64,000 bases of DNA from positions 417,857 to 481,856 of the forward strand of contig NZ_JASJOM010000002.1 of assembly GCF_030271255.1 (NCBI RefSeq), in the 5' to 3' direction. A program made the position numbers and the translations under genes. The notes under the pieces are model-generated. The model saw only the letters and a list, made by a program, of their open reading frames with translations. It had not been told where the DNA came from and searched no databases. This DNA comes from Peribacillus folii. Its GTDB lineage: Bacteria > Bacillota > Bacilli > Bacillales > DSM-1321. How positions within the stretch are numbered: the stretch's first letter is position 1; every line of letters starts with the position of its first letter. Of this stretch, positions 28,524 through 37,860 are shown in pieces.

Positions 28524-29139
28524 CAAGATGACGCACATTCTCCTTGTTTTCATTCATGGTGACATAACGGTCCAGGTCCTGCTGATAGTTGAACATTTCA
28601 ACCTCGAGTGGACTAGGTTCCTCATTGAAGCGTTTTTTAAAGAAGTGGTTAAAAAATAGGATCATTCCCATTCCAAGGCCAAAGCTATATGGGATTTGGA
28701 TCAATAATGGCTTTTCCTCCACTTTCCCCGTTATGATCGTAAAGATTTTTTGATGCACTTCCCCCATGCTGACGTCCACATGGAAATTCATGATGGTCAT
28801 CGCACCACCGATGAATAGTAAGAACCAAACCAGTGCAAAAGTGAGAAAAGACATTTTCTTTTTCGTGAGAATGATTTCGATGATCGTTTGGGACGGCCCG
28901 AAGGTTTCTACTTCAACACCCGGATCCACCTTTCGAATCGCCATGATCACTTGGGCCAAATCAACGACGATGATACTCCTGTCTTCCTTCTTGACGGTCA
29001 GTAACAAGATATCTTCAATCATTCGAATCTCATCTTCAGGACCGATTATCCTTGCTATATCTTTTATCCTCACCGCCTGATTTCCATTTACTTGTACACG
29101 GTTCCTCATCCTGATATATACAACCGCCACGTTCATCAC
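28513..29139 (-). CDS. spoVAA: Stage V sporulation protein SpoVAA
   Basis: 208-residue protein, first gene of the spoVA operon. A soluble N-terminal half (VYIRMRNRVQVNG, IKDIARIIGP) is followed by two membrane helices (about 101-119 and 153-175). The start is GTG at 29139 after AAAGGTCGGG; ATG at 29136 is equally placed. A SigG-type promoter lies upstream. Confidence 0.92.
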   Translation of the reverse strand: MMNVAVVYIRMRNRVQVNGNQAVRIKDIARIIGPEDEIRMIEDILLLTVKKEDRSIIVVDLAQVIMAIRKVDPGVEVETFGPSQTIIEIILTKKKMSFLTFALVWFLLFIGGAMTIMNFHVDVSMGEVHQKIFTIITGKVEEKPLLIQIPYSFGLGMGMILFFNHFFKKRFNEEPSPLEVEMFNYQQDLDRYVTMNENKENVRHLDDR

Positions 29140-29167
29140 ATCCCGACCTTTTATTTCCTTATGCTAG

Positions 29168-29198
29168 TAGTATGGATTGGAACCAGATTGAAAATGCA
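29168..29198 (-). promoter_or_regulatory. SigG-type promoter of spoVA
   Basis: On the minus strand TGCATT (29193-29198), an 18-bp spacer and CATACTA (29168-29174), a good match to the forespore SigF/SigG consensus, 29 bp before spoVAA. Confidence 0.7.
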
Positions 29199-29229
29199 GG
29201 ATGTGACCCATGTCCAAATATTACTAATT

Positions 29230-29270
29230 AAAAAAAAAAGACACGCTGCAATGACAGCATGTCTTTTTTT
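29230..29270 (-). terminator. Terminator of the purine permease gene
   Basis: AAAGACA-GCTG and CAGC-TGTCTTT pair with one bulge, flanked by A- and T-runs. Confidence 0.8.
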
Positions 29271-29274
29271 AAAA

Positions 29275-30570
29275 TTAATGGGTTGGGAAGAACACGAGTT
29301 GGATCATGAAGATCACTCCAAAAATATAAATGAGCGGATGGACCGATTTGCCTTTACCGCTGAATAGCTTCATAAGTGGATACGTAATGAACCCAATTGC
29401 AATCCCAGTCGATATGCTTGACGTAAGCGGCATCGTCAAAATGATTGCAAACGCCGGAAATGCCTCATCGAACGTTTTCCAATTGACTTTCGCCAAGCCT
29501 TCCATCATGAAACAGCCGACGATAATCAAAACAGGAGCCGTGATTGCAGCAACTGACGATATGGCAGATATTAACGGAGAAAAGAAAATCGATGCAGCGA
29601 ACAAGATTGCCACGACTGTAGCCGTCAAACCGGTACGCCCGCCTGCAGCCACACCCGTGCTTGATTCAACGTAAGCAGTGGATGGACTTGTTCCAAACAA
29701 GGAGCCGACTGTGGTAGCAATTGCGTCACCTAAAAATGCTTTCTTCGCACGCGGGATTTTACCGTCCTTCGTGAGCCCAGCCTGTTCCGTGACGCCGATC
29801 AAGGTACCTGTCGTATCGAAAATCGTCACAAGTAAAAAGGCGAACACAACCGAATATAAGGAATGGGTGAACACCCCTGCAATATCAATATCGAAAAATA
29901 CAGGTGTTGGCGGCACAGATAAGACACCATTGAAATCGAGCAGACCGATGAAGTAGCCGATGACGGCCGTCACGATCATCCCAATGAAAATGGCCCCTTT
30001 GATATTGCGTGCCATCAAAATCAAGGTAATGAACAAGCCAGATAAGGCCAACACGGTTCCTGGCTGATGCAGGTCGCCGAGAGTTACCATCGTTGACTCA
30101 TTAGGAACAACGATACCTGCGTTCTTCAAGCCGATAAACGCGATAAACAAGCCAATTCCGGATGTAATCCCATATTTTAAAGAATTCGGAATGGCATCAA
30201 TGATCATTTTACGCAGGCTCGTCACACTAATTAATAAAAATAGCAAACCTGCAATGAAAACAGTCCCGAATACCGTCTGATACGAGAGGCCCTGCGCACC
30301 CACTACGCTAGCAAAATAAGCATTCAAACCCATGCCCGGCGCTATTGCAATCGGATACTTCGCGACCAGCCCCATTATAAGTGTACCTATGACCGCAGAT
30401 ATGACCGTTGCCATGAAAACCTGTTCAAACGGGATTCCGATTGAAGACAGCAACGCCGGATTCACGATCAGGATATAAACCATAGTCAAAAATGTCGTAA
30501 CACCCGCCATGACTTCCGTACGGACATCCGTCCCATTTTCTTTCAGGGAAAAAAACTTTTCCATAAACAT
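29275..30570 (-). CDS. pbuG: Hypoxanthine/guanine permease (PbuG/AzgA family)
   Basis: Proton-coupled purine-base importer of the NCS2/AzgA branch, 431 residues and about 12-13 membrane helices. The family motifs GVTTFLTMVYILIVNPALL near the N-terminus, IAPGMGLNAYFA, and DTTGTLIGVTEQAGL followed by SSTGVAAGGRTGL are present. The ATG at 30570 follows GGAGGTC; the frame extends to 30615 without need. I looked for a purine riboswitch upstream and did not find the conserved core. Assignment to pbuG rather than a paralogue such as pbuO is not certain. Confidence 0.85.
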   Translation of the reverse strand: MFMEKFFSLKENGTDVRTEVMAGVTTFLTMVYILIVNPALLSSIGIPFEQVFMATVISAVIGTLIMGLVAKYPIAIAPGMGLNAYFASVVGAQGLSYQTVFGTVFIAGLLFLLISVTSLRKMIIDAIPNSLKYGITSGIGLFIAFIGLKNAGIVVPNESTMVTLGDLHQPGTVLALSGLFITLILMARNIKGAIFIGMIVTAVIGYFIGLLDFNGVLSVPPTPVFFDIDIAGVFTHSLYSVVFAFLLVTIFDTTGTLIGVTEQAGLTKDGKIPRAKKAFLGDAIATTVGSLFGTSPSTAYVESSTGVAAGGRTGLTATVVAILFAASIFFSPLISAISSVAAITAPVLIIVGCFMMEGLAKVNWKTFDEAFPAFAIILTMPLTSSISTGIAIGFITYPLMKLFSGKGKSVHPLIYIFGVIFMIQLVFFPTH

Positions 30571-30849
30571 ATTTAGACCTCCAGATCTAAAGGAAACACC
30601 GACAACCGTTTGCATGCAAAGACTTGGTGCCCTAGAATTGTACTGTAACGACGCTTTTTCTGCTGAATCATTCGCGAATGAATAAAAAACGAATGAAAAT
30701 CGCGACCTTTACTATAATATTCGTTTTTAACTTTAAATTCAATAAAAAAATCTGATTGGCAGCGATTTTTTGATATTTTTTTATCCTTCCCGGAAGATAA
30801 GAAGTCAATCACCTTCATTTTTTCCCAAAACGAGAAATATTCAAAATGA
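30571..30849. other. pbuG upstream region
   Basis: About 280 bp, AT-rich. It contains the palindrome ATTCGCGAAT near 30670 on the minus strand. No purine riboswitch or gene recognised. Confidence 0.45.
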
Positions 30850-30882
30850 AAAACCACATGAATCATTGATTCATGTGGTTTT
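30850..30882 (-). terminator. Terminator of the spoIIA operon overlapping the sigF stop codon
   Basis: ACCACATGAATCA and TGATTCATGTGGT form a perfect stem with T-rich tail on the minus strand. The sigF stop codon (30863-30865) is inside the hairpin. Confidence 0.85.
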
Positions 30883-31630
30883 TCATTTGCTGAAGAATCT
30901 TCTTTTCGAGCCTCGATACCTGAACTTGCGAAATACCAAGCCTCGCAGCCACTTCCGATTGCGTCTGGTCCTTGTAATATCTCAGGAAAACGATCAGTCT
31001 CTCGCGTTCGTTCAATTCATGGATTGCCTCTTTTAAAGCGATTTGATCGAACCAGGATGTTTCATTATGGTCGGCAATCTGATCGAGAAGCGTAATCGGA
31101 TCGCCATCGTTTTCATAAACCGTTTCATGGATGGATGAAGGGCTCCTGCTAGCTTCTTGGGCCATGATGATTTCCTCAGGCGACAGCTCAAGGTGTTCCG
31201 CCAGTTCATTGACAGTCGGGACACGGCCGTACGTCTTGGAAAGCTCCTCTTTCGCCCTGCGGATTTTATTTGCCATCTCCTTTAAGGACCGGCTGACCTT
31301 GACGGTCCCATCGTCACGGATAAAGCGTTGGATTTCACCAATGATCATCGGCACAGCATACGTTGAGAACTTCACTTCAAACGATAAGTCAAATTTATCC
31401 ACGGATTTCAACAGACCAATGCAGCCGATTTGATAAAGATCATCCGGTTCATACCCTCGATTGAGGAATCTTTGAACCACTGACCATACAAGCCTGAGAT
31501 TACTATTGACGATCAAGTTCCTTGCATCTTGGTCGCCGCTTTGGCTGCGTTTGATTAAACTCCGCAATTCCTCATCTTTTAAATGGGGCTGGCCTTTTTT
31601 GCTTTTCTCGTTTTTAACCTCCACATCCAT
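30863..31630 (-). CDS. sigF: Forespore RNA polymerase sigma factor SigF
   Basis: First forespore-specific sigma factor, 255 residues. Region 2 has LRLVWSVVQRFLNRGYEPDDLYQIGCIGLLKSVDKFD; region 3 HETVYENDGDPITLLDQIAD; region 4 QSEVAARLGISQVQVSRLEKKIL. The sequence is very close to B. subtilis SigF. The ATG at 31630 (MDVEVKN) is the family start; a TTG two codons earlier is possible. It is the last gene of dacF-spoIIAA-spoIIAB-sigF and is held inactive by SpoIIAB. Confidence 0.98.
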   Translation of the reverse strand: MDVEVKNEKSKKGQPHLKDEELRSLIKRSQSGDQDARNLIVNSNLRLVWSVVQRFLNRGYEPDDLYQIGCIGLLKSVDKFDLSFEVKFSTYAVPMIIGEIQRFIRDDGTVKVSRSLKEMANKIRRAKEELSKTYGRVPTVNELAEHLELSPEEIIMAQEASRSPSSIHETVYENDGDPITLLDQIADHNETSWFDQIALKEAIHELNERERLIVFLRYYKDQTQSEVAARLGISQVQVSRLEKKILQQMKNHMNQ

Positions 31631-31643
31631 ATGCAAGTCTCCC

Positions 31644-32084
31644 TTAATTGCACAAAGCTCTGCTTGTAGTTAAGTGCTTTTTTAATCGAATGATCGTGCC
31701 TTCACCCTTATGGGATACGATATTGATTTCATCCATGAAGTTTTCCATAATGGTAAATCCCATACCAGATCGTTCAAGCTCCGGCTTGGTCGTGAACAGC
31801 GGTTGTTTGGCCTCCTCGACGTCCTCAATGCCCAAGCCTTCATCCCTGATGGTCAGCTCGACAGTATCTCCTTCGATAACCGCTGAAATGTAGACCCAGC
31901 CCTCAGGGTCACTTTCATACCCATGGATGATCGAATTGGTAACTGCCTCAGACACGACCGTCTTGATTTCCGTCAATTCATCCATCGTCGGATCCAATTG
32001 GGCAATGAATGCAGCAACCGTCACCCTGGCAAAAGATTCATTTTGGCTTAATGCAGAAAATTTCGTTTCCATTTTATTTTTCAT
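31644..32084 (-). CDS. spoIIAB: Anti-sigma F factor and kinase SpoIIAB
   Basis: 146-residue GHKL-type ATPase. It binds SigF and phosphorylates SpoIIAA. The ATP-binding N box [12 protein letters not shown], the G1 DEGLGIED and the G2 [10 protein letters not shown] are present. The ATG at 32084 ([11 protein letters not shown]) sits one base after the spoIIAA stop, with its SD in the spoIIAA end. Confidence 0.97.
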   Translation of the reverse strand: MKNKMETKFSALSQNESFARVTVAAFIAQLDPTMDELTEIKTVVSEAVTNSIIHGYESDPEGWVYISAVIEGDTVELTIRDEGLGIEDVEEAKQPLFTTKPELERSGMGFTIMENFMDEINIVSHKGEGTIIRLKKHLTTSRALCN

Positions 32085-32085
32085 C

Positions 32086-32436
32086 TTAGGCAACCCCCAG
32101 TCTTTGCAAAGCGTTTTTTTCGGATAGTTCCATTTTAACAATTTTAAACAACCCTGACATCTCAAATAACCGCTTTACTGCTGGAGAAATTGCACAGACC
32201 ACCATTTCACCTTGCTTTTTATTCACTTGCTTATATCGCCCTAAAATGACGCCGAGCCCTGAACTGTCCATAAAGTGCAATTCTTCCATGTTAAGGATGA
32301 TATGCTGGATGTTATGCTTTTGAATGGCTGCCTCTGCCTGGTTTTTCAATTTTTCTGCTGTATGATGATCCAAATCACCTTTGAGACGAATGCACAATAC
32401 TCGATTCTTCGCCTCCATATTTATCGTAAGACTCAA
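32086..32436 (-). CDS. spoIIAA: Anti-anti-sigma factor SpoIIAA
   Basis: STAS-domain protein of 116 residues. When unphosphorylated it displaces SigF from SpoIIAB. The phosphorylation site is Ser58 in [17 protein letters not shown] good SD AAGGAGG stands before the ATG. A SigH-type promoter is directly upstream; read-through from dacF is also expected. Confidence 0.97.
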   Translation of the reverse strand: MSLTINMEAKNRVLCIRLKGDLDHHTAEKLKNQAEAAIQKHNIQHIILNMEELHFMDSSGLGVILGRYKQVNKKQGEMVVCAISPAVKRLFEMSGLFKIVKMELSEKNALQRLGVA

Positions 32437-32470
32437 TATATACAGCCTCCTTCACTGTCTTATAAGAGTC

Positions 32471-32500
32471 AAATTCTCTTTTTCACCTGCCGATTCCTTC
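32471..32500 (-). promoter_or_regulatory. SigH-type promoter of spoIIA
   Basis: On the minus strand GAAGGAATC (32492-32500), 12 bp, then AGAGAATTT (32471-32479). This matches the SigH pattern RnAGGAwWW-N11-12-RnnGAAT and lies about 35 bp before spoIIAA. Confidence 0.75.
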
Positions 32501-32565
32501 TTAACAACAAAACTAGTGCAGTTTCGCCTAAATTAGTACTATTACCTAGCATTGCGACATTTTTT

Positions 32566-33732
32566 TTATTTTGCTTGTGTGAACATGCCGAAAGCTCGTT
32601 TATACAATTGCCACCAGCTCGCATTTTTTACAGCTTCCTTCGCGACGATCGGTGATTTCACATACACCTTGCCATCTTTCTTCAATTCAAGCGTCCCAAT
32701 TTCATCACCCTTTTGAATCGGTGCTTTCAAGTCCTTATCAAGCGTGATTTTTTTAGTGAAGTCCTTGGCCGTTCCGTTCTTGGCCGTCAAAACTGAAATG
32801 GGCTCGCTTGTCACACCGACAACCGACTTCTTGCTGCCTTTGCTTACCTTCGTTTCCCCTAACGCCTCGCCGCGTTTATAAATCGGATAGGTGATGTATT
32901 GTGAAAATGCGTAATCCAGCATCTTCGTAACCTGTGCGTTCCGTTCCTTTGGGGAAGCCGCTCCGAATACGACGGCAATGACGCGCATATTCCCTTTTTT
33001 TGCGGTGGCCGTCAAACAATACTTCGCTTCATTCGTGAAGCCTGTCTTCAAACCATCCACGCCTGGATAAAATTTAACCAACCTGTTCGTGTTCACAAGC
33101 CAGAATTTCTTTTCAGTATTTTCACGGAGATAGTCCTCATATGTACCCGTGAACCTTGTAATCGTATCGTATTTCAAAAGCTCCTTCGCCATGATCGACA
33201 TATCATGGGCCGAACTGTAATGATCCTTAACCGGAAGGCCGGTTGCGTTTTGAAACTTTGTATTCTTTAATCCAAGGTCTTTTGCCTTCTCATTCATTTT
33301 CTTGACGAATTCTTCTTCAGATCCGGCTAGGCGTTCAGCCATGGCTACCGACGCATCATTCGCCGAACCAATCGAGATGCCCTTAAGCATTTGCTCTGTG
33401 GTCATTTCTTCACCTGGCTCGAGGAAAATCTGTGATCCCCCCATCGATGCCGCATACTCGCTCGTCCTGACTTTTTCCTTCATGCTAAGCTCGCCTTTAT
33501 CAATCGCTTCCATGATCAGCAGCATCGTCATAATTTTCGTCATGCTTGCTGGCGATAGACGAACATCCGAATTTTTATCATAGAGCACGGTACCTGTATC
33601 TCGCTCAATCAAAATGGCGGATTTAGCATTCGCAGCCAAGTCCACCCCTTTATTTTCCGCTGCCTTTGTATGTGGGATGCCAAAACTTATTGCCATTAAT
33701 ACGGTTAAAAATAGTGAAAGAACCCGCTTCAT
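32566..33732 (-). CDS. dacF: D-alanyl-D-alanine carboxypeptidase DacF
   Basis: Sporulation-specific penicillin-binding protein of 388 residues that trims spore peptidoglycan from the forespore side. A signal peptide spans about 1-25. Motifs are Ser63-Met-Thr-Lys66, Ser123-Ala-Asn125 and Lys229-Thr-Gly231. The ATG at 33732 is seven bases after GGAGGG; an in-frame TTG at 33747 overlaps that SD. Upstream a weak SigG-like TGTATA with an AATAAAT -10 is seen. First gene of the dacF-spoIIA operon. Confidence 0.95.
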   Translation of the reverse strand: MKRVLSLFLTVLMAISFGIPHTKAAENKGVDLAANAKSAILIERDTGTVLYDKNSDVRLSPASMTKIMTMLLIMEAIDKGELSMKEKVRTSEYAASMGGSQIFLEPGEEMTTEQMLKGISIGSANDASVAMAERLAGSEEEFVKKMNEKAKDLGLKNTKFQNATGLPVKDHYSSAHDMSIMAKELLKYDTITRFTGTYEDYLRENTEKKFWLVNTNRLVKFYPGVDGLKTGFTNEAKYCLTATAKKGNMRVIAVVFGAASPKERNAQVTKMLDYAFSQYITYPIYKRGEALGETKVSKGSKKSVVGVTSEPISVLTAKNGTAKDFTKKITLDKDLKAPIQKGDEIGTLELKKDGKVYVKSPIVAKEAVKNASWWQLYKRAFGMFTQAK

Positions 33733-34387
33733 CTCCATACCCTCCAATCTTTATATCATTTATTTTTTCCACAAAACCCATTTTTATACAGTTAAGATAA
33801 ATTTTGAGCCTTCATAGATGCACGAGTGCCTGAAGTCGATTGGAAGAGAAGGCGCCGAGGCCTCTGAACGGACCGCCCATGCAGAAAGTTGTGCCTGTAG
33901 TGGAAGGCATCGGTCTAAGATTCAGTTACTCGCGAATTTAGACTTTTGCATCGAATTTGAAGCGCGTTTTATTAAAATCATGCTTTTTCACACGCAATTA
34001 GGGTCTTTTTTCGACTGATCCATGTGCGCTACATCACGATTGAGTTTGGGTTGATGCGTTCTTTCATCATTTCGGAGCGTTACTCGCGAGTTTGGCACTT
34101 TTACTCGCCAATTTGGTTCTTTTGCTCGCGAGTTTAGGCTTCGCATCGAATGTGAGGTGCTTTCTTATAAAAATCATGCGTTTCTCATGCAATTGGGATC
34201 ATTTTTCGTCAGTTTCATGATCGCTACGCGCATATTTGGCCCGAGTTGATGCGTTCTTTCATCATTTAGGAGAGTTACTTGCGAGTTTAGCTACTTTACT
34301 CGCCAATTTGGTTCTTTTACTCGCCAATTTACCGGTTTTACTCGCCAGTTTGGCCCGTTTACTCGTGAATTTGGCGCAAAATGGTCC
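33733..34387. other. Long non-coding region holding a nested repeat array
   Basis: About 655 bp between pdp and dacF. The right two thirds are the repeat array described separately. The left part (33800-33925) carries no gene that I can support. Confidence 0.6.
33925..34380. repeat. Nested tandem repeat: 195-bp unit with 21-bp motifs
   Basis: A 195-bp unit is present twice (about 33925-34119 and 34120-34314), diverged but with a constant offset; matching landmarks are GCATCGAAT at 33948 and 34143, and GATGCGTTCTTTCATCATTT in both. Within and after it a 21-bp motif of the type TACTCGCCAATTTGG recurs at 33927, 34081, 34102, 34123, 34276, 34297, 34318, 34339 and 34360. Two sub-types alternate, CGCGAGTTT and CGCCAATTT. 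Not coding in any convincing frame. Confidence 0.85.
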
Positions 34388-34435
34388 AAAAAAAAAACTG
34401 TAGATGAACCCGATAGTTATCGAGTCCGTCTACAG
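34388..34435 (-). terminator. Terminator of drm-pupG-pdp
   Basis: On the minus strand CTGTAGACGGACTCGAT and ATCGGGTTCATCTACAG form a long stem followed by ten T. Confidence 0.88.
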
Positions 34436-34477
34436 TGACCACCCTAATAAAAAGGATGGATTTCTTGTTAATGTCCT

Positions 34478-35782
34478 TTATTCCATGATTTCTTTGTAGA
34501 TCAATGTCGGTTTTTCAACTTTCGCTTTTGATATTGCAATGCTTTCATATAATTTTTCTTTCACTTTGGATACATCTTCAAAATTGCTATAAATCGTTAC
34601 AAGGGATTCGCCTTTTGCTACGGTTTCGCCGATTTTTTTACGAAGCACAAGCCCGACCGCCAAATCGATTTCCGATTCTTTCGTCGCCCGGCCCGCTCCT
34701 AAAAGCATGGCTGCCGTTCCCACTTCATCAGCGATGATTTCCGATACATATCCATCCTCTTTGGCTTCCAGCTCAAAGGTATAAGCAGCCTGCGGAAGTT
34801 TTTCCGGATGATCGACAACCGATCCATCGCCTCCCTGGGCTTCCAGGAAAATCTTGAACGAGTTGAGTGCCGATCCATCTTTGATCGCATTTTCCAGCAA
34901 TGTCCTTGCCTCTTCCAATGAACTTGCTTTTTTAGCTAGGTAAACCATATGGCTTCCCAATGTTAAAGAAAGCTCCGTTAAATCTTCCGGTCCTTCCCCT
35001 TTAAGCGTGTCGATCGCTTCTTTCACTTCCAGGGCATTTCCGATTGCGTAACCAAGCGGTTGGCTCATGTCTGAAATGACAGCCATCGTGTTTCTTCCGA
35101 CATTGTTCCCGATACTCACCATCGCATGCGCTAATTCCTCCGAATCAGCAAGTGTTTTCATGAAAGCTCCTGCTCCCGTTTTAACATCAAGTACAATCGC
35201 ATCGGCACCAGCAGCGATTTTCTTGCTCATGATCGATCCGGCAATCAGGCCGATGCTATTGACGGTGGCCGTTACATCGCGCAAGGCATACAATTTTTTA
35301 TCGGCAGGGGTCAAGTTCCCGCTTTGTCCGATGACAGCGATTTTGTTTTTATTCACAAGTCGGATGAACTCGTCATTTTCAATTTCCACATGAAAACCTG
35401 AAACAGACTCCAGCTTATCAATCGTGCCGCCAGTGTGTCCTAGACCGCGTCCTGACATTTTCGCCACGGGAACACCTACTGCAGCAACCAATGGCCCAAG
35501 CACGAGTGTGGTCGTATCGCCAACACCGCCCGTTGAATGTTTATCGACCTTGATTCCTTCAATCATCGATAAATCGATTTGATCACCCGACTCGACCATT
35601 GCCATCGTTAAATCTGCGCGCTCCTGTTCATTCATTCCTTTGAAATAAACAGCCATCGACCAGGCGCTCATTTGGTAATCAGGAATCGTTCCATTGGTGA
35701 AGCCTTTGATGATGAACTGGATTTCCTCTGTTGAAAGAGCCTTGCCGTCACGTTTTTTCTCAATTAAGTCTACCATTCTCAT
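34478..35782 (-). CDS. pdp: Pyrimidine-nucleoside phosphorylase Pdp
   Basis: Cleaves uridine, thymidine and deoxyuridine with phosphate to base and (deoxy)ribose-1-phosphate. 434 residues, NP-II family, with phosphate-binding [22 protein letters not shown] and [10 protein letters not shown]. The ATG at 35782 ([10 protein letters not shown]) fits the family; extension to 35809 has no support. It is the last gene of the operon drm-pupG-pdp. In B. subtilis pdp belongs to the dra-nupC-pdp operon, so the linkage here is different. Confidence 0.96.
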   Translation of the reverse strand: MRMVDLIEKKRDGKALSTEEIQFIIKGFTNGTIPDYQMSAWSMAVYFKGMNEQERADLTMAMVESGDQIDLSMIEGIKVDKHSTGGVGDTTTLVLGPLVAAVGVPVAKMSGRGLGHTGGTIDKLESVSGFHVEIENDEFIRLVNKNKIAVIGQSGNLTPADKKLYALRDVTATVNSIGLIAGSIMSKKIAAGADAIVLDVKTGAGAFMKTLADSEELAHAMVSIGNNVGRNTMAVISDMSQPLGYAIGNALEVKEAIDTLKGEGPEDLTELSLTLGSHMVYLAKKASSLEEARTLLENAIKDGSALNSFKIFLEAQGGDGSVVDHPEKLPQAAYTFELEAKEDGYVSEIIADEVGTAAMLLGAGRATKESEIDLAVGLVLRKKIGETVAKGESLVTIYSNFEDVSKVKEKLYESIAISKAKVEKPTLIYKEIME

Positions 35783-35845
35783 AGTAAAATCCCCACTTCT
35801 TAGAGGCACCTCGTTCTCGGGTGCGCTTGTATTTTTTTGTTCGGT

Positions 35846-36661
35846 TTATATGTCTTTAACGATTTGCTTAACAAATTCCAGAAAACTGCTTTTCACCTTT
35901 TCAGTCGTTTCGATCACTTCTTCATGTGAAAGCGGTTGATCAAGAATGCCAGCGGCCATGTTGGTGATGCATGATATCCCGAGGACCAACATGCCGCTAT
36001 GTCTAGCCACGATTACTTCCGGAACCGTGGACATTCCCACTGCATCCCCTCCAAGGATCCTTGCCATTTTCACTTCAGCAGGTGTCTCATAGGTCGGTCC
36101 CGAATTCCCGACATAAACGCCTTCCTTAATATTTATGCCAAGTGCTGATGCGATTTTTTTAGCTTTAGCCCGAAGTTCTTTATTGTAGGCTTCAGACATA
36201 TCAGGGAATCTTGGCCCGAAACGCTCCTCATTAGGTCCGATCAGCGGGTTAGTACCCATAAAATTAATATGATCGGTAATGAGCATCAAGTCTCCTGGCG
36301 AGAAGCTTTCGTTAACGCTTCCGGCAGCATTCGTTACGATTAACTGCTCCACACCTAGAAGTTTCATTACACGCACAGGGAAGGTGACCTTCTCCATCGA
36401 ATAGCCTTCATAAAAATGAAAACGTCCTTGCATGGCCACCACTTTTTTACCGCTTAATTGGCCGATGACAAGCTGGCCGGCGTGTCCTTCGACAGTCGAA
36501 ACCGGGAACTCCGGGATGTCTTGGTAAGGGATCGTGATCGGATTTTCAATTTCATCTGCCAATACCCCCAGGCCCGAACCAAGGATCAATCCTATTTCCG
36601 GAGTGCCTTCGATCTTATTTTTTATGAATGCAGCAGCTGTCTCTATTTTATTAAACATCAT
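35846..36661 (-). CDS. pupG: Purine-nucleoside phosphorylase PupG
   Basis: Trimeric-type purine nucleoside phosphorylase for guanosine and inosine, 271 residues. Motifs GLILGSGLGVLADEI (phosphate loop), MQGRFHFYEGYSM, VTNAAGSVN and GDAVGMSTVPEVIVARH are typical. The SD is GGGGAG. Middle gene of drm-pupG-pdp. Confidence 0.95.
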   Translation of the reverse strand: MMFNKIETAAAFIKNKIEGTPEIGLILGSGLGVLADEIENPITIPYQDIPEFPVSTVEGHAGQLVIGQLSGKKVVAMQGRFHFYEGYSMEKVTFPVRVMKLLGVEQLIVTNAAGSVNESFSPGDLMLITDHINFMGTNPLIGPNEERFGPRFPDMSEAYNKELRAKAKKIASALGINIKEGVYVGNSGPTYETPAEVKMARILGGDAVGMSTVPEVIVARHSGMLVLGISCITNMAAGILDQPLSHEEVIETTEKVKSSFLEFVKQIVKDI

Positions 36662-36672
36662 TTACTCTCCCC

Positions 36673-37860
36673 TTATTTTAAATCGCCCAATATACTTTTC
36701 CCGAAGGCGGGCATTTTCACATCGAAATTAGCAGCAACTGTCGCCCCAATATCTGCAAATGTTTCGCGTATTGGAAGCTCTGACCCTTCTTTGAATCGTT
36801 TGGAGTATACCAATAACGGAACATATTCACGCGTATGATCGGTTCCTTCATGTACAGGGTCATTACCGTGGTCGGCAGTGATGATCAATAAGTCATCTTC
36901 TTTCAGCTTTTCAAGGACTTCCGGCATCCGGGCATCGAATTCTTCCAATGCCTCGCCATATCCCTTAGGATCGCGGCGGTGGCCATATAAAGCATCGAAA
37001 TCGACTAGATTAAGGAAGCTTAGTCCCTTGAAGTCCTGGTCTATCGTTTGGATTAATTTATCCATTCCGTCCATGTTGGATACAGTCCTCAGTGATTCGG
37101 TCACGCCTTCGCCATCAAAAATATCCGAGATTTTCCCGATTGCAAGAACATCATGACCGGAGTCCTTCAATTCATCCATCACTGTCCGATCGAAAGGCTT
37201 CAATGCATAGTCATGACGATTGGATGTCCTTTTGAAGCTGCCCGGTTCACCCGTGAAAGGCCTGGCAATCACGCGTCCAACCTTGTACTCATCAGCCATT
37301 GTCACTTCACGTGCAATTTCACAAATCTTGTATAATTCTTCGATCGGAACGATATCTTCATGGGCAGCAATCTGCAAAACGGAATCAGCTGATGTATAAA
37401 CAATCAATGCGCCTGTCTTCATATGCTCTTCGCCAAGTCTTTCAATGATTTCCGTTCCGCTCGCCGGGACGTTTCCTATGATTCCACGGCCCATTTTCGC
37501 TTCAAGTTCATTGACCAGCAATTCAGGAAAGCCATTTGGGAATACACGGAATGGCGTGGAGATATTCAACCCCATGATTTCCCAATGCCCAGTCATCGTA
37601 TCTTTTCCTGTTGATGCTTCTTTCATTTTTGTATAGTATGCAAGAGGTTGCTGAGCTTTATCGATTCCTTTTATTTGACGGATATTCCCTAAACCGAGTT
37701 TTGCAAGATTCGGCATGTTCAATCCATTCATTTCTTCTGCAATATGTCCGAGTGTATCGGACCCTTTATCACCGAATAAATCCGCATCAGGTGCTTCACC
37801 GATTCCAACCGAATCCATGACCACTACAAATATACGTTTAAAAGCTGAATTCCCTTCCAT
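36673..37860 (-). CDS. drm: Phosphopentomutase Drm (DeoB)
   Basis: Alkaline-phosphatase-superfamily enzyme of 395 residues that converts (deoxy)ribose-1-phosphate to the 5-phosphate. Metal-site motifs [14 protein letters not shown] at the N-terminus and [22 protein letters not shown] near the C-terminus are intact. The ATG at 37860 is seven bases after AGGAGG; the upstream ATG at 37866 is too close. First gene of the salvage operon; a cre-like site and a palindrome lie upstream. Confidence 0.96.
   Translation of the reverse strand: MEGNSAFKRIFVVVMDSVGIGEAPDADLFGDKGSDTLGHIAEEMNGLNMPNLAKLGLGNIRQIKGIDKAQQPLAYYTKMKEASTGKDTMTGHWEIMGLNISTPFRVFPNGFPELLVNELEAKMGRGIIGNVPASGTEIIERLGEEHMKTGALIVYTSADSVLQIAAHEDIVPIEELYKICEIAREVTMADEYKVGRVIARPFTGEPGSFKRTSNRHDYALKPFDRTVMDELKDSGHDVLAIGKISDIFDGEGVTESLRTVSNMDGMDKLIQTIDQDFKGLSFLNLVDFDALYGHRRDPKGYGEALEEFDARMPEVLEKLKEDDLLIITADHGNDPVHEGTDHTREYVPLLVYSKRFKEGSELPIRETFADIGATVAANFDVKMPAFGKSILGDLK

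Noticed and set aside
30571..30850. Possible purine riboswitch upstream of pbuG
   Set aside because: The conserved loop and core sequences of the aptamer were not found.
33818..34018. 66-codon plus-strand frame at the left of the repeat array
   Set aside because: No SD and it runs into the repeats, which are open by chance in part of their length.
33925..34380. CRISPR array
   Set aside because: The 21-bp motifs follow each other without unique spacers and are degenerate; no cas genes are near.
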